From the NCBI RefSeq assembly GCF_040939455.1, contig NC_134111.1, positions 54,392,501 to 54,456,500 of the forward strand: 64,000 bases of DNA, written 5' to 3'. The notes beneath the pieces were generated by a model. The model saw only the letters and a list, made by a program, of their open reading frames with translations, was not told where the DNA came from and made no database searches. Shown here piece after piece: positions 1 through 10,290 of the stretch. Positions within the stretch are counted from its first letter, which is position 1. Each line of letters begins with the position of its first letter. A program made the position numbers and the translations under genes. The DNA comes from Microcebus murinus. Lineage: Eukaryota; Chordata; Mammalia; Primates; Cheirogaleidae.

Positions 1-69
1 TATAAATGGGAAAATTTATTTCAAATGAATAAAGAAATTACATCAAATTATAAATTTTATAGAGCTGAC

Positions 70-489
70 TGCTGTGGTTTGGTTTGTTTGACCCTTCCAA
101 ACCTTGTGTTGAAATTTGATCCTTAATACTGGAGGTGGGGCCTAATGGGAGATGTTTGGGTCATGTGGACAGATCCCTTATGAATGCTGACTGCCATCCT
201 CCTAGTAATGAACGAGTTCTTGCTCTGTTAGTTCATGCAAGAGCTGGTGGCTCAAAAAGGTCTGGTACCTCCCCACTGTCTCTCTCTTGCTTCCTCTCTT
301 ATCATGTGATCTCTGCACTTGCTGGCTTCCCTTCACCCTCTGCCATGATTAGAAGCAGCCTCACCAGAAGCAGATGCTGACACCATGCTTCTTATACAGC
401 CTGCAGATAGTGAAACCAATAAACATATTTTCTTTACAAATTACCCAGCCTCGGGTATTCCTTTATAGCAACACAAATAGACTAAGACA
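70..489 (+). mobile_element. Solo LTR of an MST-type MaLR (ERVL-MaLR) retrotransposon
   Basis: The block begins TGCTGTGGTTTGG and ends in ACTAAGACA, the terminal pattern of MST/THE-type MaLR LTRs. It contains the family's recognisable 'ggaggtggggcctaatggga' segment and an AATAAA polyadenylation signal at 418-423. A perfect 5-bp target duplication, CTGAC, flanks it at 65-69 and 490-494, as expected for this retroelement class. No internal retroviral sequence or second LTR follows, so it is a solitary LTR left by LTR-LTR recombination. The MSTA/MSTB level of naming is from memory. Confidence 0.92.
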
Positions 490-494
490 CTGAC

Positions 495-3400
495 AAATAT
501 TACAAATTTTTTAAAAATTCAGGAAAGTATTATTATGTTTTTAGTAATTAGTTGCCTTATTATAGTTCTATAATGCTTGCTTCTCATTATTTTTGCATTT
601 ATACTCTTTGATTACCTCTTTATGATAACAGTTTTGTAGTATTTTCTATAGAGAGGATAAATAAGTAATTCAGTCAATTCTTTAACATAGTTGATCAAAA
701 TGTAGTCATTATTGGTTTCAAAACCTGACTTTTCACTTCAGCCTTTTATTGACAATGCCGTATATGTAAATTCCTCAGCAGTTTTTGCCTAAGGCCAAAG
801 CTTTTGGATACTGCTAGCCCTCTGATCTGCCTGGACAGTCCCTCACTCCACCCACCACCCCAAGTTCCAGGTTCTCACTGAGCCCTTCCTCACTAGGCCT
901 GACCAGGGGAAAGGAGGCAAGAGAGTCAGGGAACTCTGAAGCCCAGGTTAGAGTGGTAATGAGCAGTGTCTGGTTCAAACCCCTGTCACTGCAGGCAAGG
1001 GTGGGTCCGGAGGCTCATGATGACCCTCCAGAAGAGGTGCTAGGCAGATGCAGAGGTTTTGCTGAGCTCACAAGCCCAGCCAGCAGCCCCAGGACCACAA
1101 CAGGCAAGGGCAGTGATGTCCCCAGACTGAGTTAGCATTCTTTGTCTTCTTGCTGGGGTGGTTGCTTTCTCCTGCAGACAACAACCTGAGCCTTGGACAA
1201 GACTTTGAACTTTAAGCTTGTCCAGCTATGACTTGCCTCTAGTTGGCCCTGGACAAATTATAAAATAGAAGGTTATGAAATTATGAAATAGAATACCACT
1301 ATGGTTACACTTAGCTTGCAGCGTGTGAAAACACCTATCATAGTGGCCTATTGATGATGCTTAATAAATGTGGTTTCCTTCCTATGGTTTTACAACAGGG
1401 GCTCTCAAATTCTATAGACAGTTTTCTATGGTGTCTTTCAAATATACTAAATGGTCCATTTATGCAACTCATCTTCCTGCTGGAATCTAGAAACTCCATT
1501 GTTCTTAAGTCTTACTAATTCCTGACAAACCCTCAACTTTTGCTTCCATTCTATAGTGTCTGCTATGTGTGATGTTGCCACTAATCCTTGGAGCAAATGA
1601 GCTGACAATATTAAATCTTTTCTTTACATAGATTTTGATGCTCAACCTTCCTAGAAAGAGTGGCTGCATCTCTCAGGTGGCAAGTCTGAGGCACCATGAT
1701 ATATCATACAACTTTTTCTCCTATTCAGACTTCTCCAGGCTACATGTATTTTTAATTTTAAGACTGCCCGCAAGCAGTTAGGAGTCGTACACACACATAT
1801 TCTATGGCCTGTGCCAAAGCTGTCCATGTCTGACCAGATAATGTACACTCAGTTATTTCAAATCCTTTCCTCTGAAATGGATGTTTTATTGCTTCATAGT
1901 TTTCTGATATTCAGAGATGTACTTTTCCAGACCTCTTCCTTTTAAAACATGTTGATTTTAATGTCTGCTCTGGGCTGTTGAATACATCAGACTCATTTAT
2001 CTTTAAAAAATCTATGAAAGATTTTAAAAATAAAATAATTTTAAAAATTCTATGTCTGTCCATGGAGGGGTAAGAGGCTTGGGAGGAGAAGGCAGGTAAG
2101 GTAGGATTCTGACTGAAAACGAGTTGATTTAAAGGTAGCTGAGATGGTTGTTTTCAAAGGTGAAAAGAGATGTCTAGGCAGGCATGTTGGAATGCAAAAG
2201 TGATCAACATGGGCGCAGATTGTACCACCCATGCCCTCTGACTGCAAAGGAAAGGGTCCTATGCTATGGCTTCCTTCAGATTGATCTGGGTTCCCAAACT
2301 TAAAGGACCAAGGGAAACACTTGCAGAGATTTTAACTTGAGAAAGTAGGTTTGTAGCATTAGCATAGCACTTTGACTTCTTTGGAATCAAGTTGCTGGCT
2401 AAATTTTCCCTGCTGATAAATATTTTCATCCCAAAGTATACCCAATCCCATTATCTGTGTGATGAATACCAAGTTTTTTGCTCTCAGCAAGACCATTTTG
2501 CATTGAAGTTATTCAGAAATCACTGATCAATTACTAAGATGAATTCTCATAGGAAATAAATTATTGTCATGACCATATAAGTATATAAACTTAAAAATAA
2601 CTTTGCAATTAGAGTTTGCAATTGAAATAATTTTGCAATTGAAATAATTAACTTAATCCAGCCATTTTACAGTTAATCCAATTAACTGAGTTCCGAGTTG
2701 TTTGTGTGATTTGGTCAAGAAAAGCTAGCAGCATTCTTTGATCAGCATTAACATCTATGTGTTCTGATGTCTAGTAGAAGTCAAAATAGGACATAATATT
2801 TGTACACCACACTGGGACAAACTATAGGGGACTTGAGGACCTCTATACAAGCTGGGTGAAATATTTACTATATTTTACTTATACCTGATTATGATGATAA
2901 TAAAAATAAAATACAGAGCATTAGAGATAGATATTGAATATTAAATTTGTGTAAAAGCTCAAAATAAAATCTTTTTCCAGAATTTTTAATGAGAAAGTTG
3001 AGCTTACTTCCATGCACATAACTATTTTATATCGAGTTTTATGTTTGAAATGGCTACAAGCAAGTCCTGATCAAGTCTTTTTAATGATCTCTTCAAATTC
3101 TTGATAGTCACCATTGATGAGAAACTTTGTTCTCACAAGTAGGTGATAAAAAATTTAAAGCCATTTTTTACAGCCATTCAAAATTTACAACAGTTGAAAT
3201 TATCTTTAAAGAATCCTAGCTCTTCTTTTTTATTTTCTTTGACCGATGTAAATGTTGAAATCTCTTTTGATGAGAATGGATTTCAAATCCAGTCAAACTT
3301 TTTCATTCCAAGTATTTCAAAAGAAAGGTACCCAAACACGCAGAATGTGCCTGCAGTGCTAGAGCCTTTGCCCTGTGCTTGCGTGGACGTCATTAAGAGG

Positions 3401-3579
3401 TCCCCCTGCTGCAAGGGGGCACAAGTTCCAGCATATGTGAAGCAACTGATGCAAGGCTGCCTGCAGACCCCTGCCTTGCCTGAGTCCCACCTGGCCCCAC
3501 CACCTCGCCATCTCCCCTGCTCCACCCAGACTTGCATAGCACATCATCCTGCTCAGGCCCCGGAATAAGAAGTCTAGCA
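495..3579. other. Unique intergenic sequence, no gene seen
   Basis: No supported gene. Reading frames here (for example 141 codons at 3143-3568) show no family motif and a random-looking composition. Around 1340-1380 there is a short MIR-like tail (a 'gcttaataaatg' type end), too short to call. A perfect two-copy 17-bp tandem repeat lies at 2615-2648. Confidence 0.6.
2615..2648. repeat. Two-copy 17-bp tandem repeat
   Basis: The unit TTTGCAATTGAAATAAT occurs twice in direct succession, at 2615-2631 and 2632-2648, with no mismatch. It looks like a simple local duplication by slippage. Confidence 0.9.
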
Positions 3580-4039
3580 CAGGGTTGGGGAACCTGCCGT
3601 CTTAAGGCCACGTGTGGCCTTCTAGGTCCTTCAGTGCAGCCTTTTGACTGAATCCAAATTGTATAGAACAAATCCCTTTATTAATACACATTTGTTAGTC
3701 TTTTGTATTTTTATTTTATTTTTTAAATGAATGTATTTAAAATACCAAAGAATAAAATAAGTTTCAATGAAATAATCCTCCCAGATTGACCTGCACAATT
3801 AGAACATTAGTGAGCCATGAGGGCTAAATTGACAGCTGCTACACTCGTGATTTATGTCTAACTTCCCCTGCCTGACTGGCGCCACTACCAGAAGAGGCTG
3901 GTTGGTGAGAGTTTATGGGGGTCAAGTACACCAGTCTGTTATCAGCTTTTGACAGTGGTGCACTGTGTTTCTGTTTTAAATGTTATTTGTGAATAGTTGC
4001 ACAGCTCAACAGTATTTTTTAATTCTGTCTGCTTAGTAG

Positions 4040-4915
4040 CCCATCAAGTCAACAAAGACCAAGAGAATGCTGAACGAAGAAAACAGACTTTGTAATGAGG
4101 ATTGGGAATTGCAATAGTATTTTGTTTCTGCTAAAGATAAGATGATTTGCTTCCTTTGTGATACTGCAATATCAACAGTAAAGAAATTCAATGCTCATCA
4201 GCATTATAGCAGTCGTAAGATCCACAAATATTTAAATTAGAGGGAGAGGCACAAAAGATTGTATTGCAGAAATTAAAAGATGAAAAGCAATAGCAAAGAC
4301 AATTCTTTCAAGCAGCAAGAAGACCTGGAAATAATGCCACTGAAGAAAAAAGCCACTGAGAAAAAAAGCTATCTTTTTTCAAAACACTTCTTTAAAAAGA
4401 AATTTCAGATGAACATTTTCCCCAGTTAGCAAAGGTCAATGATGAGCAGGATGATATATACTAATCATTTGAAGAATTCACAGAGGTTATAGACCTATTA
4501 ATTGGAGAATACAATCAAAGGTTCACTGGCTTTGAGAATCATGACATCACACTCAAATTAGCATTTCAGCTTCACCTGGTTCACATCACCAAGCCACCTG
4601 AGGAACTGTAGATGGAATTGATTGGGCTCTCAGTAGATGACATTTTAAAGTCATTGTTTGATGCCAAGAAAGATCCAGTTGAAACATGGAAAGATGCAAT
4701 TGAATACCCATGCCTTTGGCAACATGATGGAAAAATGCTTTCTTGCTTTTCAACCACTTATTGATGTGAATCTACCTTCTCCTCCATAACCCAAACTGAG
4801 ACACCCTTAAGGTCAGAAATGACTGATACCCATTAGAGGATCAGCTGAAACTGCAGACCTCCATACTGCAACCAAATATTCAAATGGTTTCCAACAAAAA
4901 GCAGATATAACAAAG
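4040..4915 (+). pseudogene. hAT transposase remnant: BED-type zinc finger plus C-terminal dimerisation domain
   Basis: The intact enzyme would cut and paste its element in the nucleus. The reading region has many stops and frame changes. Its start resembles the N-terminus of Charlie/ZBED/GTF2IRD2-like transposases. A C-x2-C motif (CFLC) at about 4148-4159 is followed by an H-x(n)-H pair near 4190-4215, which is a BED zinc finger. The end, at about 4730-4905, resembles the hAT C-terminal dimerisation region (cysteine-glutamate-serine-threonine-phenylalanine block followed by an R-S-x-M-T-D type stretch). The catalytic middle is largely missing: only about 870 bp remain, against roughly 1.8 kb or more for a full enzyme. 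It cannot encode a functional protein. The family call rests on motif recognition; the exact subfamily is not assigned. Confidence 0.78.
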
Positions 4916-4980
4916 TTGTTAAAAGGTTAGTTAACTTTAAATTAACAAATAGTTTTCATTTTTTGAAATTAAGTACATAG

Positions 4981-5307
4981 TCAGCCCGGCATGGTGGCTC
5001 ACGCCTGTAATCCTAGCACTCTGGGAGGCTGAGGCGGGAGGATTGCTCAAGGTCAGGAGTTCGAAATCAGCCTGAGCGAGAGCGAGACCCCGTCTCTACT
5101 AAAAATAGAAAAGAAATGAATTGACCAACTAAAATATATATATATACAAAAAATTAGCCAGGCATGGTAGCACACACCTGTAGTCCCAGCTACTCAGGAG
5201 GCTGAGGCAGGAGGATTGCTTGAGCCCAGGAGTGTGAGGTTGCTGTGAGCTAGGCTGATGCCACGGCACTCACTCTAGCCTAGGCAACAGAGTGAGACTC
5301 TGTCTCA

Positions 5308-5334
<27 letters not shown>
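4981..5334 (+). mobile_element. Full-length lemur-type Alu SINE
   Basis: Dimeric 7SL-derived SINE with both arms, starting near 'cccggcatggtggctcacgc' and ending in an A-rich tail (about 5307-5334). The left arm contains the RNA polymerase III A-box and B-box region (GAGTTCGAAATC). The middle linker carries the AT-rich insert ('gaattgaccaactaaaata') followed by TA repeats, which is typical of strepsirrhine and especially lemur Alus. A perfect 16-bp target duplication GAAATTAAGTACATAG lies at 4965-4980 and 5335-5350. The insertion is inside the hAT element, so it is younger than that element. Confidence 0.97.
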
Positions 5335-5338
<4 letters not shown>

Positions 5339-5471
5339 TTAAGTACATAGTAGATTTTTACAAAATACTGTACATTTTAAAGTATATCTAAATGAAGTTT
5401 CTTGAATGCAGCCTTATTTAATTACAGCTAAGTTAATGAGGCCTTCCAACATGGAAAGGTTCCGCACCCTC

Positions 5472-6595
5472 CTCACTGAGCATCTCTGCAGAGCTCTTCC
5501 CACAACCGGCAGCAGCATGCTCCGCAGCAGCCTGCTGAGATGCATATCCAGGAGTACCTTTTTGGCAGCACTCACTGCGTTGCAGACAAGATGTTATTGG
5601 CCATCATGCTTTCAGAGCCCCCTCTGTCTGCTTTTGAGGTGTCTTGGCCTGACAACCAGCTCAGGACTCAGTTACCCCAGGCCTCAAGGGCCAGGTTTCA
5701 CCAGATCAAAATAACACCTATCTCCCTTTCATGACACAGCCATTAGGAAGCCCAGAGAATGCAAATGGCTGGCCCAGGTCTGCAAGTGACAGCCCAGGAC
5801 TAGAAGGAGATAATCTACCACTCAGTCTGTGTTTTTTTCTCCCTTCCATCATTCATCTCACTAATAACTCGACCAACATACATCCTCGAGGATGGAAGTA
5901 ATGTCTCCTAAGTTCTACCAGTGAACCAACAAATGTGGTAGTTTTACTTCTCATGTATAATAAATGGTGGTGCTAGAAATTCATATAATTAGCATCCAAC
6001 TGAAATTTTATTTTACAAATAAATTAAAAATAATGAATCCTATTATATCCACCGTGAGATCACTGCTGTCTTCTTCCCCAAATGTTCAATGTCAGTGAGA
6101 CTGGTACCACTGACCACTTTTCATCCATCAGTACAGATAGAAAAATAAAAACAAGCAATTTCTTTTATCATGTTTTTGCCCAAACTCCATTCATTATCTG
6201 ACTTTGCATATGCTTCATCCATTTCAATTCCCCTGGGCTGAGCAGTTTATGTTCTAAAGAGCTGCAGCCTGCACTGAAAATGCCCTTCTTCTATCTTTCC
6301 TTTTAAAAAGAAAAACATTTTTTTTCTCTGCTTGGAAAGAAGTGCTGAGTGGACAACCCTGGTGGCTTCTGTTTATACTATGAGCAACTGCGGCACAAAT
6401 CAGTGCCAGGTTTCTCTAGATTTCTGCCTGGAACAATGTTATCCTGCAGGGACCCACTCTGGGGGGCCAGAGGTTGATGTATTCCTTGCTATCATTTATG
6501 TGTGTCTAAGAGGGCAATTTTGGCCCCTCTGACGCTGCCAGAGACAGTGAACAGTGACAAGTGGAGGCACCATGCCACCACACTCTTATTATATC
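5472..6595. other. Unique intergenic sequence, no gene seen
   Basis: No recognisable gene or repeat. Frames at 5406-5734 and 6332-6532 start at chance ATGs; the first begins inside the hAT right end and crosses its boundary, which argues against a real coding region. Confidence 0.6.
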
Positions 6596-6596
6596 C

Positions 6597-6860
6597 CATC
6601 AGCAACACACACTTATTGAATCCCTACTATGTACCAAGCCATGTGTTAGTACTATGTGCTAAGTCTATGTGCTAAGTCCAGTCCAGGAGAGAAGAAATAA
6701 TAGTAAATATTTGTTGAATATTTCCTATGTGTCAGGCACTAAGTCAAGGGTGTTACATGCATCATTTAATTAAGCCTCAACATGATTCTGTGAAGACCGC
6801 ATTATTGTCCCAATTTTATGCATAAGCATGTTATTATTCCCAAGATCATGGTGCTTCTAC
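6597..6860 (-). repeat. Antisense MIR/L2-type SINE fossils
   Basis: Two consecutive reverse-strand tails are visible. The first contains 'ttattgaatccctactatgt' near 6611. The second runs from 'aatatttgttgaatatttcc' near 6706 through a 'catcatttaattaagcctca' block to 'cattattgtcccaattttat' near 6800. These are the reverse complements of the 3' half of MIR or L2, heavily diverged. Confidence 0.75.
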
Positions 6861-6973
6861 GTAAAGGTTCTCCCTAATTACTTTGTCCAATCCAAGTGTC
6901 TTTTTCTCCTCTTCGGCACTTTGTTTTCTTCATAATGCTTTTTCGTTGTTATTCATTTATTGGATCCTTTTTT

Positions 6974-7005
<32 letters not shown>

Positions 7006-7144
7006 CTTCCTCACTACTGTGTTATGCTCTATAAGGTTAGAGGTTGTGTATCTTTTGTTTGACTTCCTAGCAGTGTAACTGGACACATAGGACTGTCTTA
7101 GTAAGTGTTAACTGAATGAATGAATGAATGAATGAATGAATGAA
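6861..7144 (+). repeat. L2 3' end with internal (TG)n and terminal (TGAA)n
   Basis: The order of segments follows the L2 3' end: a 'ttctccctaattactttgtc' part, a 'gttttcttcataatgctttt' part, a 'ataaggttagaggttgtgta' part and a tail of TGAA units. A (TG)n microsatellite at 6979-7005 interrupts it. The tail is expanded to eight TGAA units at 7113-7144. Confidence 0.7.
6979..7005. repeat. (TG)n microsatellite
   Basis: About 13 uninterrupted TG units inside the L2 remnant. Confidence 0.97.
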
Positions 7145-7174
7145 TAAGGGAGGGAATGAACAAAACTGAGACAA

Positions 7175-7240
7175 AGCAGTTAAGTGCCTTGCTCAAGGTC
7201 ATGGAGCTAGTGAATGACAGAGCTGGGATTTGGTGTCCAC
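7175..7240 (-). repeat. Antisense MIR fragment
   Basis: The 'gccttgctcaaggtcatgga' block and the following 'gctgggatttgg' are the reverse complement of the MIR core. Confidence 0.7.
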
Positions 7241-8512
7241 ATGTTTAAGAAGCACATTCATATTCTCCTAAATACATGATAACCCCGTTTGGGATTTGAG
7301 ATGTAGACACAGAAACCAATACAGAGGATTCAGGGGGTCTCTACCTAAGAGAAAAACCCTTTCTCAGGCCTAGTCTGGAACTACTTCCTATTTTAGAACT
7401 CTGTGGATCCTCAAAGTATGTTAGAATTCCTGCTGCGTGTATTGACCCACTGACCACACATTACCCTTTTGATCTTTCCCCTCCACTTCTCTTTGCCACT
7501 CAGGGACACTGGATATTGTGGCTTCTCCGTGGGCACTCTGGAATGCAACTGCGTAGCCTGCATATCATGGTCCCCTGCGTAAGGCATGGGAGGGGCTGGA
7601 AAGTGAGCGCATGAGCTGGTTGGAGCCAGATAGGCTCATTCATTATCCAAACTTCATTTGTTATCTGACTTTGCTCCCAGAAGCTGCATAGCCAGAAGCC
7701 AGTTCTTTTCATTGATATTGGACCAATTGGAAGAAGAGAAAGATTAAGTTGGTGAGGGCATTGGCTGTCTTATAGAGCTTTTCTCTCCTCCCAGCCTGAG
7801 AAGGAAGAACCAAACACAGTGCCCAAGATGTCAGTCAGAGTAGACCCTCAACCAATGTCTATTGCCTGAATAAATGAATGGTTGGGTGAGTGTTTCCCTT
7901 TATTAACAGTTAATCTTTCCCTTAATCTGTTCAAGTTCCTGCTGTGAGAAATTTTTAATGAGAAGACTCAATATTGCAAATACTGTAGTTTCTATCTTAC
8001 GAAGTTCAGTTATTACATTAAGTTTATAATATCTTTTATCATTCTTTCTTGGGGAGGATTTCCCAGGGACAGTGAGACTGCTTTCAGACAACCAGATGCT
8101 TTGGGATTCATAAAACCAGTGATATTTTAAACTCTGCAGATGATGTTCACCAAATTTTTTTTAAAAAATTAAACAGAATAGCAGATGGATTGTATTATCG
8201 CGTCTTGGGGAGAAGGGTGGTGCAGCAAAGCGCCCCTTTCCATGTATGGGGTCAAGGAATTTCCTGAGTTGTGAGGGGGTGTGACTCACTTTTCATGAAA
8301 TAGTAATGGACTTCTTCCATTTCTCTCTTCCTAAAGTGGCATTGAGGCTGAATCATATTATCTGGAAAGAAAAAGGCATTGGTGTCATCAGTGCTTAGAA
8401 AAGAACCTTTGTATATTTCATAGTGAAAGTTCTATTATCTTTACTGGTGTTTTTCTTCTTTCTCTCTCTTCTCACGTGGTTGGTCTCCACCCTTCCTCTT
8501 CATTTTCTCTCT
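7241..8512. other. Unique intergenic sequence, no gene seen
   Basis: No gene signature. Reading frames of 60-70 codons on the minus strand (7500-7712, 7903-8091) look random. Confidence 0.6.
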
Positions 8513-8592
8513 CCTTCCTTCCTTCCTTCCTTCCTTCCTTCCTTCCTTCCTTCCTTCCTTCCTTCCTTCCTTCCTTCCTTCCTTCCTTCCTT
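8513..8592. repeat. (CCTT)n microsatellite, about 20 units
   Basis: An 80-bp uninterrupted tetranucleotide run. In one frame it reads as a Phe-Leu-Pro-Ser repeat and inflates an apparent reading frame at 8423-8776, which is an artefact. Perfect repeats of this length are usually length-polymorphic. Confidence 0.98.
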
Positions 8593-9850
8593 TTTCTTTC
8601 TTAACACATATCTACTTCTCTTGAGCAATCATACGTCTTTGGCAACTCTCTTCAACATATATTGGCAACATTATTGTGAGCCTGTGAGTTTTCATCCTGA
8701 AGTGATGCAGTGGGATTTTCATAGAGGAATAACATCCTCTGTGAAAACCATCTTGGTGGTGATCTTCTTCTGGTAGGGCTGGGTCATCTCTTGGGCTAAT
8801 ATGCAATTGAAAAGAGACATATCTGCTCCCCCCCCCACCCCCAGAAACATCGAGAGAGTTTCATGGGTATTGACAATGGGAATTGAGCCAACCACAATTG
8901 GCTTTCAACAACATGCAAAAGTAACTGGAATGTCTCTGTGGCCTCATCAGCATGTGCATTCAAATGAGTTCCCAGTGACATTGTTATCTCAAGTTTCTTT
9001 CTCTTGTCTCCACCCTTCTTCAGTCTCCCTGCCAAGTCCTCCCAGTCTATTCCTGGGGGTCTCCAAGGAGTGTCTGATCTCCTCACACAGCTGTCAGTCA
9101 GCGTCGGGTCCCCAAGCAGCCCCACAACTTCCTCTCCTGGATCTTCCAGTCACGCCAGGCTGGAGGGAACTTCACTGTAGCAACAGCTGAATTACCATGG
9201 TGAGAACACAGTGTTTGTAACACAGGAGGCATCTCCCTAGCTCCCCCAATCTTTAGGGAGCCAGTGCTGTCTTGGTGCCTTAAAGAAGTAGAAGAGAATG
9301 GTCTTCACCCTAGTTCTGTGCCATACTTTGGTGTGCACAAGAGTGGCCACTTTGGGGTCCAGGTGACAAAGTCTCTCATGAAAATAACTCCTTCAGCTTC
9401 TGGCCCTTACTTCTCTTCCCATCAGGTAATAGCCCAGGGCAGGGATCAGTTGCAGAAAGAGGCTAGACCATGTCTTCAATCCTCCATGTCTGTGTGCGCC
9501 TCTCAAAACTATGCAAAACAAACAAAAACAAAGAAACCACCACTGCCAACAACAGCAACACCATCACGCTCTCCCTGCTCCAAAAACAAGAGCTCTCATG
9601 GATATTGACTCATACAAAGCTGTACACAGAATAGTCACTACTCTATCCTGCTCCACAGCAGCCAAATTCTGACCCTTGATCTATGCTCAGTAAGAGCATC
9701 CTGTTACCAGGTACAGAGGTGGTTCCCCATATGGTAACCCCTACCATTCAGGACTCTGGCCACCCCTCACTCACTGTGCTTTGTAAACATGACACAACAA
9801 GCATTCCTGGTCTCCTTAACTTGCTCATTCAGCAGTTCTGCTGGCATCAG
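8593..9850. other. Unique intergenic sequence, no gene seen
   Basis: Short overlapping frames on both strands (8796-9190, 9264-9608) have no recognised motif. A run of nine C at about 8828-8836 is present. I see no promoter, splice-like exon or known repeat that I can support. Confidence 0.55.
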
Positions 9851-9854
9851 TTAG

Positions 9855-10290
9855 CTGCAGCCACAGTAACATTACACAACAATCCAGCCCACAAACTTGG
9901 TGGCTTAAAGGAGTAATCATTTATTCTCCCTCTTGTATTTGGGTGTGGCTGGTCCAGGCTCAGTTCAGCTGGACTTGATTTCAAGCTACAGCTTGGGTGC
10001 AGATCTGCTCCTTGTGTTTTCTTCCCCCTCTGTAGACCACCAGGCCAGCCACATGCCACATTTTCTTCTCATGGCAGAAGCACCAGAAGGGCCAGCCCAA
10101 CTACACAAGCACGTTTCCAGTCTCTGCCCCTGTCAAGTCCACTAAAATCCCACAGGACAAAGCAAGTCATGTGGCCAAACCCCACACCAGTGGAGCAGGA
10201 TGAACACTCCTCCATGGAGGTACAGGGGGTGGGGTTGAGGGAAACATGGAGTGAATATTTGCCAGATAATCTAATCTACCGCAATCTCAA
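9855..10290 (-). mobile_element. Degraded antisense LTR-class remnant (MaLR/ERVL type, tentative)
   Basis: The opening 'acacaacaatccagcccaca' followed by 'aacttggtggcttaaaggag' and 'tttattctccctcttg' is the reverse complement of the 3' part of a common mammalian LTR-type repeat. Later parts ('acaaagcaagtcatgtggcc' near 10158) also fit. It is heavily diverged and the exact family is not assigned. Confidence 0.5.

Larger units (their letters stand above)
3580..5471 (+). mobile_element. hAT-family (Charlie-like) DNA transposon, internally deleted, with nested Alu
   Basis: The left end reads CAGGGTTGGGGAACCTGCCG. The right end near 5455-5471 (AAAGGTTCCGCACCCTC) is an imperfect reverse complement of it, so the two can be paired as terminal inverted repeats. 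The left subterminal part matches the 'ggccttctaggtccttcagtg' type sequence of mammalian Charlie-group hATs. Between the ends lies a broken transposase reading region (about 4040-4915), and an Alu sits at 4981-5334. Without the Alu the element is about 1.5 kb, shorter than an autonomous hAT, consistent with loss of most of the catalytic core. I could not find a convincing 8-bp target duplication; the left flank would be GTCTAGCA at 3572-3579. Confidence 0.8.

Noticed and set aside
3143..3568. 141-codon plus-strand reading frame just before the hAT element
   Set aside because: No family motif, no promoter or splice context, and three overlapping minus-strand frames of similar length.
8423..8776. 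117-codon frame with Phe-Leu-Pro-Ser repeats
   Set aside because: Caused by the (CCTT)n microsatellite.
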